In this document: piece after piece, positions 30,227 to 39,305 of the stretch
How positions within the stretch are numbered: the first letter of the stretch is position 1
How the letters are laid out: the number at the start of each line of letters is the position of its first letter
Source of the DNA: Xenophilus sp. L33
Lineage (GTDB): Bacteria; Pseudomonadota; Gammaproteobacteria; Burkholderiales; Burkholderiaceae_C
Assembly: GCF_009765735.1 (NCBI RefSeq)
Contig: NZ_LMUW01000104.1
Location: 6,796-62,742 of the forward strand
Reading direction: 5' to 3'
Length of the DNA: 55,947 nt
Made by a program: the position numbers and the translations under genes
Notes under the pieces: generated by a model
Told to the model about the DNA's origin: nothing
What the model saw: only the letters and a program-made list of their open reading frames with translations
The model's database searches: none

Positions 30227-31021
30227 ATGAGCAAGGAATACAAGGACATCCTCTACGAAGTGCGCGACGGCGTGGTGCGCATCACGATCAACCGGCCCGA
30301 CGTCTACAACGCGTTTCGCAACCAGACGCTGGAAGAGCTGATCGACGGCCTGCGCCGCGCGGATGAAGAGAAGAGCGCCAACGTCATGGTGCTCTCGGGC
30401 GCCGGCGACAAGGCCTTCTGCACCGGCGGCGACCAGAAGGTGCACCTGAGCGAAGACGGCCTCTACGGCCCGCGCGGCACCGTCGGCATGCCGATCGAGG
30501 AAATGCAGACCGCGCTGCGCGACCTGCGCAAGGTGTCGATCGCCAAGGTGCAGGGCTTCGCGATCGGCGGCGGCAACGTGTTCGCCACGATGTGCGACCT
30601 CACCATCGCCAGCGACAAGGCGGTCTTCGGCCAGGTCGGTCCGAAGGTCGGCTCGGTCGATCCGGGCTGGGGCACCGCCTACCTCGCACGCATCGTCGGC
30701 GAGAAGAAGGCGCGCGAGATCTGGTTCCTGTGCCGCCGCTACAAGGCCGCCGAGGCCGAGCAGATGGGCTTGTGCAACAAGGTGGTGCCTCACGATCAGC
30801 TCGACGCCGAGGTCGACCAGTGGTGCAAGGAGATCAACGAGATGAGCCCGACCGCGCTCACCATCGCCAAACGCTCCTTCAATGCCGACACCGAGAACAT
30901 CCGCGGCATCGGCTTCCTGGGCATCCAGACCGTCAAGCACTACTACCAGTCCGACGAATCGAAGGAAGGCGTCAAGGCCTTCAACGAACGTCGCAAACCC
31001 GACTTCAAGAAGTACGCCTGA
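30227..31021 (+). CDS. badI: BadI-like 2-ketocyclohexanecarboxyl-CoA hydrolase
   Basis: This 264-residue crotonase closely resembles Rhodopseudomonas BadI over its length: FCTGGDQ (64-70), RGTVGMP, FGQVGPKVGSVDPGWGTA, RIVGEKKAREIW and the C-terminal FNERRKPDFKKY. S143, D145 and Y240 fall where the Ser/Asp/Tyr set proposed for BadI lies. BadI opens the ring by hydrolytic retro-Dieckmann cleavage to give pimeloyl-CoA. The ATG at 30227 follows CAGGAGAT. With the BadH-like gene upstream it forms the ring-opening core of the cluster. The substrate may carry ring substituents. Confidence 0.9.
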   Translation: MSKEYKDILYEVRDGVVRITINRPDVYNAFRNQTLEELIDGLRRADEEKSANVMVLSGAGDKAFCTGGDQKVHLSEDGLYGPRGTVGMPIEEMQTALRDLRKVSIAKVQGFAIGGGNVFATMCDLTIASDKAVFGQVGPKVGSVDPGWGTAYLARIVGEKKAREIWFLCRRYKAAEAEQMGLCNKVVPHDQLDAEVDQWCKEINEMSPTALTIAKRSFNADTENIRGIGFLGIQTVKHYYQSDESKEGVKAFNERRKPDFKKYA

Positions 31022-31024
31022 AAT

Positions 31025-31145
31025 GTGGACCACCCCCTTAGCGCCTTCGGCGCCCCCTCGAGGGGGCGATACCAGCGGCCCGGCAAAGCCGGTTCCGCGG
31101 TATCCCTGGCATCGCGCCGCGCCGTGCTCGCTGGGGGCCATTCGA
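31025..31145. repeat. Palindromic intergenic element of Comamonadaceae type
   Basis: A perfect 18-bp palindrome (CGCCCCCTCGAGGGGGCG at 31051-31068) is followed by a second imperfect hairpin around 31080-31095 (CCGG..AAA..CCGG) and further GC-rich dyads. The arrangement resembles palindromic repeats I have seen scattered in Variovorax/Acidovorax-type genomes. It separates the badI-like gene from the next crotonase within an operon, where it may affect transcript ends or stability. Only one copy is in this window. Confidence 0.6.
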
Positions 31146-31164
31146 TCGAGCGATGAGGATTGAG

Positions 31165-32699
<1,535 letters not shown>

Positions 32700-32703
<4 letters not shown>

Positions 32704-33947
32704 GCCGTACCGGCCGTCTCGTCGACGCGCTGGCCCCGGGCCTTCGCGTCTTCGTGCCGACGCTGGCCAACGAATCCGCGTTGCTGCGGGACGAGCTGGC
32801 GGCCGACCCCGAGCGAGCGCGCGAAGTCGTCTTCACCGGCGTGCAGTTCCCCGGCATCGACCGCACCGACTACCTGGCGGTGCATCCCGCGGCGCGGCTC
32901 GAGGCCTTCTTCATGTCGAAGCCGGTGCGCGCCGGCCTGGCCGAGGGCCGCGCCACCTTGCGCTCGCTCGACTACATCGGCATCGCCCGCCACCTGCGCG
33001 AGAGCGCACCGCCGGACGTCGCGATCGCGCAGCTCACGCCGCCCGACGCCGACGGCTGGTGCAGCGCCGGCCTCACCAACGACTTCCTGCCGCTGGTCTG
33101 GTCGCGTGCCGGCCGCCGCGTCGCGCATCTCAACCCGCGCATGCCGCGGACCACCGGCAGCTTCAAGGTGCACCGCTCGGAGATCGACCTCGCGGTCGAG
33201 GCCGACGCGCCGCTGCTCGACTTCGCCGAATCCGCCGCCGGCCCGCTCGAAGAGCGCATCGGCGCGCATGTCGCCGAGCTGGTGCGCGACGGCGACACCC
33301 TGCAGTTCGGCATCGGCTCGGTGCCGCTGGCGCTGGGCGCCGCGCTGTCCGCGAAGCGCCGGCTGCGCTTTCATGGCGGATTGCTGTCGAGCGCCCTGCG
33401 CACCCTGTGGGAAGCCGGCGCCATGGAGCCCGACGCGCCGATCGTCACCGGCGTGGTGCTCGGCGACGAAGCCCTGCGCGACTTCGCATCGAGGCTCTCG
33501 ACCCTGCGCCTGCGCGATGTCGGCCACACCCATTCACCCGCGGTGATCGGCGCGATCCCGCGCTTCGTCGCGATCAACTCGGCCATCGAGGTCGACCTCT
33601 TCGGCCAGGTCAACGCGGAGCGCGCCGGCGGCGTGATCCAGGCCGGTGCCGGCGGCCTGCCGGCCTTCGCACTGGGCGCGCAGGCCTCGCCCGGCGGCCG
33701 GCTGCTGGTCTGCCTCGGCGCCACCGCGCGCAAGGGCACCGTGTCGCGCATCGTCCCGGTGCTGAACGACCAGGCCCTGTGCACCCTGCCGCGCAGCCTG
33801 GCCGACGTCTTCGTGACCGAGCACGGCGTGGCCGAGGTGCGCGGCCTGTCGATCGACGCGCGGGCCGAGGCGCTGATCGGCATCGCCGCACCCGAGCACC
33901 GCGCGGGCCTGCAAGCCGCATGGGAAGCGCTGCGGCGCACCGCCTGA
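32700..33947 (+). CDS. Acetyl-CoA hydrolase/4-hydroxybutyrate-type CoA-transferase (RipA/Ict-like)
   Basis: This 415-residue protein is a Cat1-family CoA-transferase with FGIGSVPLALG, the NSAIEVDL motif (E297) and GGLPAFALGAQ. Relatives include RipA of Yersinia, the itaconate CoA-transferase of the ripABC operon. A MaoC hydratase and a CitE-like lyase follow, matching RipB and RipC, so a role in activating a C5 dicarboxylate such as itaconate or mesaconate is the best inference. Its ATG overlaps the previous stop (ATGA). Confidence 0.85.
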
Positions 33948-33958
33948 AACGCATCCTC

Positions 33959-34438
33959 ATGAACGACTACGAACTCGCGCCGCCCGAAGGCTTCATCCCC
34001 GTCGAATTCGGCGGCGTCTTCATCGTCCACAACGGGCCGATGTTCGCGCGCTGGCGCGACGACCACCTGCAGGTCGGCTTCCGGGTCGGGCCGCATCACA
34101 CCAACCCGGGCCAGGCCTGCCACGGTGGCATGCTGTGCACCTTCGCCGACATCATGGTGTCGACCGCGGCCCAGTACCAGGCCGACATCCCGCGCCAGTT
34201 CCTGCCGACCATCAGCCTGCAGACCGACTTCCTGGCCTTCGCGCCGCTCGGCAGCTGGGTGCAGGGCCAGGCCGAGATCCTGAAGGTCACGCGCAACCTG
34301 GTCTTCTCGCAAGGTCTGGTCGAGGCCGACGGGCAGCTGGTGCTGCGCGTGAGCGGCGTCTTCAAGCGCGGCCCGCTGCTGGCGGAGTCGCCGGGCGACC
34401 AGGCGCTGCGCCTGCCGGGCATGCCCGAGCGGCACTAG
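33959..34438 (+). CDS. PaaI-type hotdog thioesterase
   Basis: This 159-residue hotdog protein has the PaaI/YbgC-like NPGQACHGGMLCTFADIM segment, with the HGG turn and the acidic residue in the helix that follows. It would hydrolyse dead-end or surplus acyl-CoAs and free CoA in the cytosol. It lies in the CoA-transferase operon with an 11-bp gap. The substrate range cannot be inferred. Confidence 0.85.
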   Translation: MNDYELAPPEGFIPVEFGGVFIVHNGPMFARWRDDHLQVGFRVGPHHTNPGQACHGGMLCTFADIMVSTAAQYQADIPRQFLPTISLQTDFLAFAPLGSWVQGQAEILKVTRNLVFSQGLVEADGQLVLRVSGVFKRGPLLAESPGDQALRLPGMPERH

Positions 34439-34560
34439 GACACGCGAGAGTCGCCGATGCGACTCGACCCGTGAAGCACGCCTTCGCGCAAGACGGACAT
34501 GTGGGTTTCTCCGGGGGTCCGGGCCGTCTTGCTCCACGACCGAATCCGGTATAGTACACA

Positions 34561-34585
34561 TGCGTATGATGTACATCCATACGCA
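34561..34585. promoter_or_regulatory. 25-bp palindromic operator before the MaoC-CitE genes
   Basis: Perfect arms TGCGTATG (34561-34568) and CATACGCA (34578-34585) surround a central palindrome ATGTACAT (34569-34576). TATAGT at 34550-34555 could be a -10 box. The 183-bp gap after the thioesterase gene therefore probably contains a promoter and a strong regulator site, so the genes from 34622 onward may be a separately controlled unit. Confidence 0.65.
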
Positions 34586-34621
34586 CGGCAAGCCCGAGAC
34601 AGAAGGACAGGAGATCAGCCC

Positions 34622-35080
34622 ATGGCCGGAAGATGGTTCGAGGAATTCAAGGTCGAGCAGGTGTTCGATCATGAGATCCGGCGCACGGTGCTCGAGTCGG
34701 ACAACATGTGGTTCAGCAACGCCACCTGCAATCCGGCGGCGATCCACATCGATGCCGAGTATTGCAAGACCACCGAGTTCGGCCGCCCGCTCATGAACAG
34801 CATCTTCACGCTCGGGCTGGTCATCGGCCTGTCGGTGCAGGACACCACGCTCGGCACCACGGTCGCCAACCTCGGCATGACCGACGTGCGCTTCCCCTTC
34901 CCCGTCTTCGCCGGCGACACGCTGCGCTCGCGCACCTCGGTGCTCGAGTTGCGCGCGAGCAAGTCGCGGCCCAACGCAGGCATCGTGACCTTCCTGCACC
35001 AGGGCTTCAACCAGCGCGATGAAGAGATCTGCACCCTGCGCCGCCAGGCGCTGATGCTGCGCAAGCCGGAGTCGAAGTGA
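34622..35080 (+). CDS. MaoC-family enoyl-CoA hydratase (RipB/Ich-like)
   Basis: This 152-residue hotdog hydratase has NPAAIHIDAEYCKTTEFGRPL, which corresponds to the MaoC Asp/His hydratase motif region, and a size equal to RipB/itaconyl-CoA hydratase. It follows AGGAGATC. Its stop overlaps the start of the CitE-like gene (TGATG), indicating coupling. Hydration of itaconyl- or mesaconyl-type CoA to citramalyl- or methylmalyl-CoA is inferred. Confidence 0.85.
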   Translation: MAGRWFEEFKVEQVFDHEIRRTVLESDNMWFSNATCNPAAIHIDAEYCKTTEFGRPLMNSIFTLGLVIGLSVQDTTLGTTVANLGMTDVRFPFPVFAGDTLRSRTSVLELRASKSRPNAGIVTFLHQGFNQRDEEICTLRRQALMLRKPESK

Positions 35081-35946
35081 TGCCCTTGCGTTCGATGCTC
35101 TTCGTGCCGGCCGACAGCGAGCGCAAGCTGGCCAAGGGCCTGCAAAGCCCCGCCGACGTGCTGATCCTCGACCTCGAGGACGCGGTCGCCGCCGCCCGCA
35201 AGCCGCTGGCGCGCGAGGCCGCCGCCACCTTCATCGCGGCCCATGCCGGGAGCGCGACAAGCCAACTCTACGTGCGCATCAATCCGCTCGACAGCGGCCT
35301 CGCGATGCACGACCTGGCCGGCGTCGTGGTGCCCGGACTGGCCGGCATCATGCTGCCGAAGACGAACAGCGCCGACGACATCCGCCGCATCGCCTTCTGC
35401 CTGGACGCGCTCGAAGCCCGCGCGGGCATCGATGCCGGCACCGTGCGCATCGTGCCGGTCGCCACCGAGACCGCGCCGGCCATGCTCACCATGGCCAGCT
35501 ACACCCGCGAGGTGCCGCGTCTGGCTGGCGTCACCTGGGGCGCCGAAGACCTGTCGGCCGCCGTCGGCGCCATCTCCAACCGCGAGGAGACCGGCCCGTA
35601 TTCGCCGCTCTACGACCTGGCCAATTCGCTGTGCCTGTGCGCGGCGGCCGCCGCCGGCGTTCCCGCGATCGACACCGTCTACACCGACTTCCGCGACTCG
35701 GCCGGCCTGGCCACGTCCTGCGCGGTCGCGCGCCGCCGCGGCTTTCGCGGCCGCATCGCGATCCATCCCGACCAGGTCGCGGTCATCAACGAGGCCTTCA
35801 CGCCGAGCGAGGCCGAACTGGCCCACGCGCGCCGCGTGGTCGAGGCCTTCGCCCAGCAACCCGATGTCGGCACCGTGGGCCTCGACGGCGCGATGCTCGA
35901 CATGCCGCATCTGAAGCAGGCGCGGCGCACGCTCGGCCTCGACTGA
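35080..35946 (+). CDS. CitE/HpcH-family lyase, citramalyl-CoA lyase-like (RipC/Ccl)
   Basis: This 288-residue TIM-barrel lyase has the CitE motifs LFVPADSERKLAKG, DLEDAV (acidic metal ligands), TWGAEDLSA and GRIAIHPDQV. It would cleave a malyl-, citramalyl- or related CoA to acetyl-CoA and a 2-keto acid such as pyruvate or glyoxylate. It is translationally coupled to the MaoC gene, the pairing seen in itaconate and methylmalyl-CoA routes. ATG 35080 is used; GTG 35077 is one codon earlier. Confidence 0.88.
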   Translation: MPLRSMLFVPADSERKLAKGLQSPADVLILDLEDAVAAARKPLAREAAATFIAAHAGSATSQLYVRINPLDSGLAMHDLAGVVVPGLAGIMLPKTNSADDIRRIAFCLDALEARAGIDAGTVRIVPVATETAPAMLTMASYTREVPRLAGVTWGAEDLSAAVGAISNREETGPYSPLYDLANSLCLCAAAAAGVPAIDTVYTDFRDSAGLATSCAVARRRGFRGRIAIHPDQVAVINEAFTPSEAELAHARRVVEAFAQQPDVGTVGLDGAMLDMPHLKQARRTLGLD

Positions 35947-35978
35947 GCCGCGCGTACACCTTAAGGAGACAACCCCCG

Positions 35979-37145
35979 ATGGACTTCTCGCTCTCCGAGG
36001 ACCACACCGCGATCCGTGACGGCGTCGGCGCCGTGGTCCGTTCCTTCGAAGACGACTACTGGCTGGCCCGCGACGACGACGGCGAATTCCCGAAGGAATT
36101 CCACCGCGCGATGGCCGATGCCGGCTGGCTCGGCATCACCATGCCGCAGGACTACGGCGGCGCCGGCCTCGGCGTGACCGAGGCGGTGATCATGCTGCAC
36201 GAGGTCGCCAGCCACGGTGGCGGCATGGCCGCGGCGTCGACGGTGCACATCAACCTCTTCGGGCCGCATCCGATCGTGGTGGTCGGCACCGACGAGCAGA
36301 AGCAGCGCTGGCTGCCGCGGCTGGTGCAGGGCCAGGACCAATGCTGCTTCGGCTTCACCGAGCCCGATGCCGGCCTCAACACGACGGCCATCAAGACCTT
36401 CGCCGAGAAGGTGCCGGGCGGCTACGTGGTGCACGGCCAGAAGGTCTGGACCTCGACCGCGCAGGTGGCCAACAAGATCATGCTGCTCACCCGCACCACG
36501 AAGCTGGAGGACTGCAAGCGGCCGACCGACGGCATCACCATCTTCTACACCGACCTCGACCGCAGCAAGATCGAGGTCCGCCGCATCCCGAAGATGGGCC
36601 GCAAGGCGGTCGACTCCAACGCCATCTTCATCGACGGCCTGTTCATCCCCGATGCCGACCGCATCGGCGAGGAAGGCAAGGGCTTCAGCTACATCCTGCA
36701 CAGCCTCAACCCGGAGCGCCTGCTGGTGGCCGCCGAGGCGATCGCGATCGGCCAGGACGCGCTACGCCGCGCCACGAAATACGCGCGCGACCGCGTCGTC
36801 TTCGGCCGGCCGATCGGCCAGAACCAGGGCATCCAGCATCCGCTGGCCGAACGCTGGATGGGCCTGGAGGCCGCCTGGGCGATGACCATGAAGGGCGCCT
36901 GGCTCTACGACAACCACAAGCCCTGCGGCGCGGAAGCCAACAGCGCCAAGTTCCTCGGTGCCCGTGCCGGCTACGAGTCCTGCCTGCAGGCGGTGCTGAC
37001 CCACGGCGGCTTCGGCTACGCCAAGGAATACCACGTCGAGCGGCTGCTGCGCGAGGTGACCATCACCCGCATCGCGCCGATCACCGAGCAGCTCATCCTC
37101 TCGTTCATCGCCGAGAAGGTGCTGGACCTGCCCAAGTCGTACTGA
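35979..37145 (+). CDS. Acyl-CoA dehydrogenase
   Basis: This 388-residue flavoprotein has the ACAD fold: CFGFTEPDAG (FAD-contacting), WTST, and a C-terminal GGFGYAKEYHVERLLRE block. The medium-chain catalytic Glu position (YEGT) reads as IAPIT, so it is absent; E246 in NPERLLVA matches the alternative base position of isovaleryl-CoA dehydrogenase. This suggests a branched or cyclic acyl-CoA substrate. It has TAAGGAGAC upstream and is 18 bp before a second dehydrogenase. Electron transfer to ETF is expected. Confidence 0.9.
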   Translation: MDFSLSEDHTAIRDGVGAVVRSFEDDYWLARDDDGEFPKEFHRAMADAGWLGITMPQDYGGAGLGVTEAVIMLHEVASHGGGMAAASTVHINLFGPHPIVVVGTDEQKQRWLPRLVQGQDQCCFGFTEPDAGLNTTAIKTFAEKVPGGYVVHGQKVWTSTAQVANKIMLLTRTTKLEDCKRPTDGITIFYTDLDRSKIEVRRIPKMGRKAVDSNAIFIDGLFIPDADRIGEEGKGFSYILHSLNPERLLVAAEAIAIGQDALRRATKYARDRVVFGRPIGQNQGIQHPLAERWMGLEAAWAMTMKGAWLYDNHKPCGAEANSAKFLGARAGYESCLQAVLTHGGFGYAKEYHVERLLREVTITRIAPITEQLILSFIAEKVLDLPKSY

Positions 37146-37163
37146 CCCTGTGAAGGACGCCAA

Positions 37164-38360
37164 TTGATCAAACGCGAACTCTTCAACGAGGAGCACGATG
37201 CCTTTCGCGACATGGTGCGCAAGTTCATCGACAACGAGATCGCGCCGAACCACGCGGCCTGGGAACGCGACGGCATCGTCTCGCGCGAGCTCTGGCTGAA
37301 GGCCGGCGCGGCCGGCATGCTGTGCTGCACGATCCCCGAGGAATACGGCGGCGCCGGTGCCGACTATCTGTTCGACGTGGTGGTGTTCGAGGAGATGGCA
37401 CGCTCCGGCTTCACCGGCCCCGGCTTCATGATCCATTGCGACCTGGTCGCCACCTACGTCAAGTCCTTCGGCAGCGAGGCGCAGAAGAAGCACTGGCTGC
37501 CGAAGATGGTGCGCGGCGAGGCGATCGGCTCGCTCGGCATGACCGAGCCGCATGCCGGCTCCGACCTCAAGGCGATCCGCACCAAGGCGGTCCGCGACGG
37601 CGACGACTTCGTCATCTCCGGGCAGAAGGTGTTCATCTCCAACGGCCAGCTGTGCGACGTCATCGTGCTGGCCACCAAGACCGATTCGAGCGCCGGCGCC
37701 AAGGGCGTCACTCTCTTCCTGGTCGATACGCACCTGCCCGGCTTCCGGCGCGGCAAGAACCTCGAGAAGCTCGGCATGAAGGGCCAGGACACCTCCGAGC
37801 TCTTCTTCGACGAGGTGCGCGTGCCGGCCTCGGCGATGCTCGGCGAGGAAGGCCGCGGCTTCGAGTTGATGATGACCAAGCTGGCCCAGGAGCGGCTCGC
37901 GCAGGCGATCCGCTCGGCCACCGTGGCCGAGACCGTGATCGAATGGACCGTCGACTACGTCGCCAACCGCAAGGCCTTCGGCAAGACCATCGGCGACTTC
38001 CAGAACACGCAGTTCAAGCTGGCCGAGCTCAAGACCGAGTCGGTGGTGGGACGCCAGTTCACCGACCGCTGCATCGAATGCTTCATGCGCGGCGAGCTGG
38101 ACGCGGTCGACGCGGCGATGGCCAAGATGTGGCTGTCGAACATGCACTGCAAGGTGGTGGACGAATGCCTGCAGCTCTTCGGCGGCTGGGGCTACATGTG
38201 GGAATATCCGATCGCGCGCGCCTATGCCGATGCCCGCATCGTGAAGATCGCCGGCGGCTCGATCGAGGTCATGAAGCACATCATCGGCCGCCAGATGTTC
38301 ACCGCCTATCAAAAGGGCGGCGAGCGCTACAACGGCGTCGCCGGCATCAACCCGGTCTGA
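37164..38360 (+). CDS. Acyl-CoA dehydrogenase (TTG start)
   Basis: This protein of 398 residues starts at TTG with AAGGA upstream. It has SLGMTEPHAGSD, FISNG, LGMKGQDTSELFF and a C-terminal GGWGYMWEYPIARAYADARI. As in its neighbour, the YEGT glutamate is missing (IAGGSIEV) and E243 in AQERLAQA occupies the isovaleryl-type base position. Such enzymes act on branched or alicyclic acyl-CoAs; AliB-type cyclohexanecarboxyl-CoA dehydrogenase or a pimeloyl-CoA-type dehydrogenase are options. Confidence 0.9.
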   Translation: MIKRELFNEEHDAFRDMVRKFIDNEIAPNHAAWERDGIVSRELWLKAGAAGMLCCTIPEEYGGAGADYLFDVVVFEEMARSGFTGPGFMIHCDLVATYVKSFGSEAQKKHWLPKMVRGEAIGSLGMTEPHAGSDLKAIRTKAVRDGDDFVISGQKVFISNGQLCDVIVLATKTDSSAGAKGVTLFLVDTHLPGFRRGKNLEKLGMKGQDTSELFFDEVRVPASAMLGEEGRGFELMMTKLAQERLAQAIRSATVAETVIEWTVDYVANRKAFGKTIGDFQNTQFKLAELKTESVVGRQFTDRCIECFMRGELDAVDAAMAKMWLSNMHCKVVDECLQLFGGWGYMWEYPIARAYADARIVKIAGGSIEVMKHIIGRQMFTAYQKGGERYNGVAGINPV

Positions 38361-38380
38361 CGATCCAGGAGGAGACAACC

Positions 38381-39292
38381 ATGACGACCATCGCAAGCGG
38401 ACCGATCCGCGACGACGCGCTGAGCAACAAGCGCATCCTGATCACCGGCGGCGGCACCGGCCTCGGCAAGGAGCTGGCGCGCGCCTTCATCGCGCACGGC
38501 GCCGCGGTGCACATCTGCGGCCGGCGCGAAGGCGTGCTGCAGGAAGCGGTGGCCGAGTTGCGCACCCACGCGGCGCACGGCGGCAGCGTCGAGCATCACA
38601 TCTGCGACGTGCGCAGCGCCGAGCAGATGGAAGCCATGGTCGACAGGATCTGGCAGGGCGGCCCGCTCACCGGCCTGGTCAACAACGCGGCGGCCAACTT
38701 CATCGCACCCTCGGTCGAGATCAGCCCGCGCGGCTTCGAGGCGGTGCGCTCCACCGTCATGGACGGCGCCCTCTACGCCACGCTCGCCTGCGGCCGCCGC
38801 TGGATCGCGCAGGGCCTGCCGGGCTCGGTGGTCAGCATGCTGGTGACCTGGGTCTGGACCGGCTCGCCCTACGTGCTGCCATCCGTGATGGCCAAGACCG
38901 CGGTGCACGCGATGACCATGTCGCTGGCGGTCGAATGGGGCAGCCACAACATCCGGGTCAATGCGGTCGCGCCGGGCCCCTTCCCGACCGAGAGCGCCTG
39001 GGAGAAGCTCGCGCCGATCCCCAAGGCCAACGTCGGCGCCGCATCGTCCGAGAAGGTGCCCATGGGCCGCTTCGGCAAGATGGACGAGCTGTGCAACCTG
39101 CTCATGTTCCTGCAGGCCGACGGCTGCGAATACCTCACCGGCCAGAACATCGCGATCGACGGCGGCCATCACCTGGCCGCGCCGAGCACCTTCGCCGAGA
39201 TGAGCGCGCTGACCCCCGAGGACTGGGCCGAGGCCAAGCGCATCGTGCGCGGCCGCGCCGAACAGGAAAAGGCCCAGCGCAGCGCCGGCTGA
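38381..39292 (+). CDS. SDR, 2,4-dienoyl-CoA reductase (DECR)-like
   Basis: The 303-residue protein has TGGGTGLG, NNAAANF and LPSVMAK (K172), followed by VEWGSHNIRVNAVAPGPF. These match mammalian-type DECR rather than ordinary SDR dehydrogenases, in which a Tyr precedes the lysine. DECR reduces 2,4-dienoyl-CoA to 3-enoyl-CoA with NADPH. AGGAGGAGA lies before the ATG. It would remove conjugated double bonds from an unsaturated ring or side chain. It follows two acyl-CoA dehydrogenases. Confidence 0.85.
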   Translation: MTTIASGPIRDDALSNKRILITGGGTGLGKELARAFIAHGAAVHICGRREGVLQEAVAELRTHAAHGGSVEHHICDVRSAEQMEAMVDRIWQGGPLTGLVNNAAANFIAPSVEISPRGFEAVRSTVMDGALYATLACGRRWIAQGLPGSVVSMLVTWVWTGSPYVLPSVMAKTAVHAMTMSLAVEWGSHNIRVNAVAPGPFPTESAWEKLAPIPKANVGAASSEKVPMGRFGKMDELCNLLMFLQADGCEYLTGQNIAIDGGHHLAAPSTFAEMSALTPEDWAEAKRIVRGRAEQEKAQRSAG

Positions 39293-39305
39293 GGCGCGGC
39301 GCCCG

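Noticed and set aside
30227..31021. Naphthoate synthase (MenB) for menaquinone
   Set aside because: The sequence follows BadI rather than MenB, there are no other men genes, and the BadH-like gene is adjacent.
31025..31145. CRISPR or insertion-sequence remnant
   Set aside because: A single copy with nested palindromes, no spacer pattern, no transposase and no obvious target duplication.
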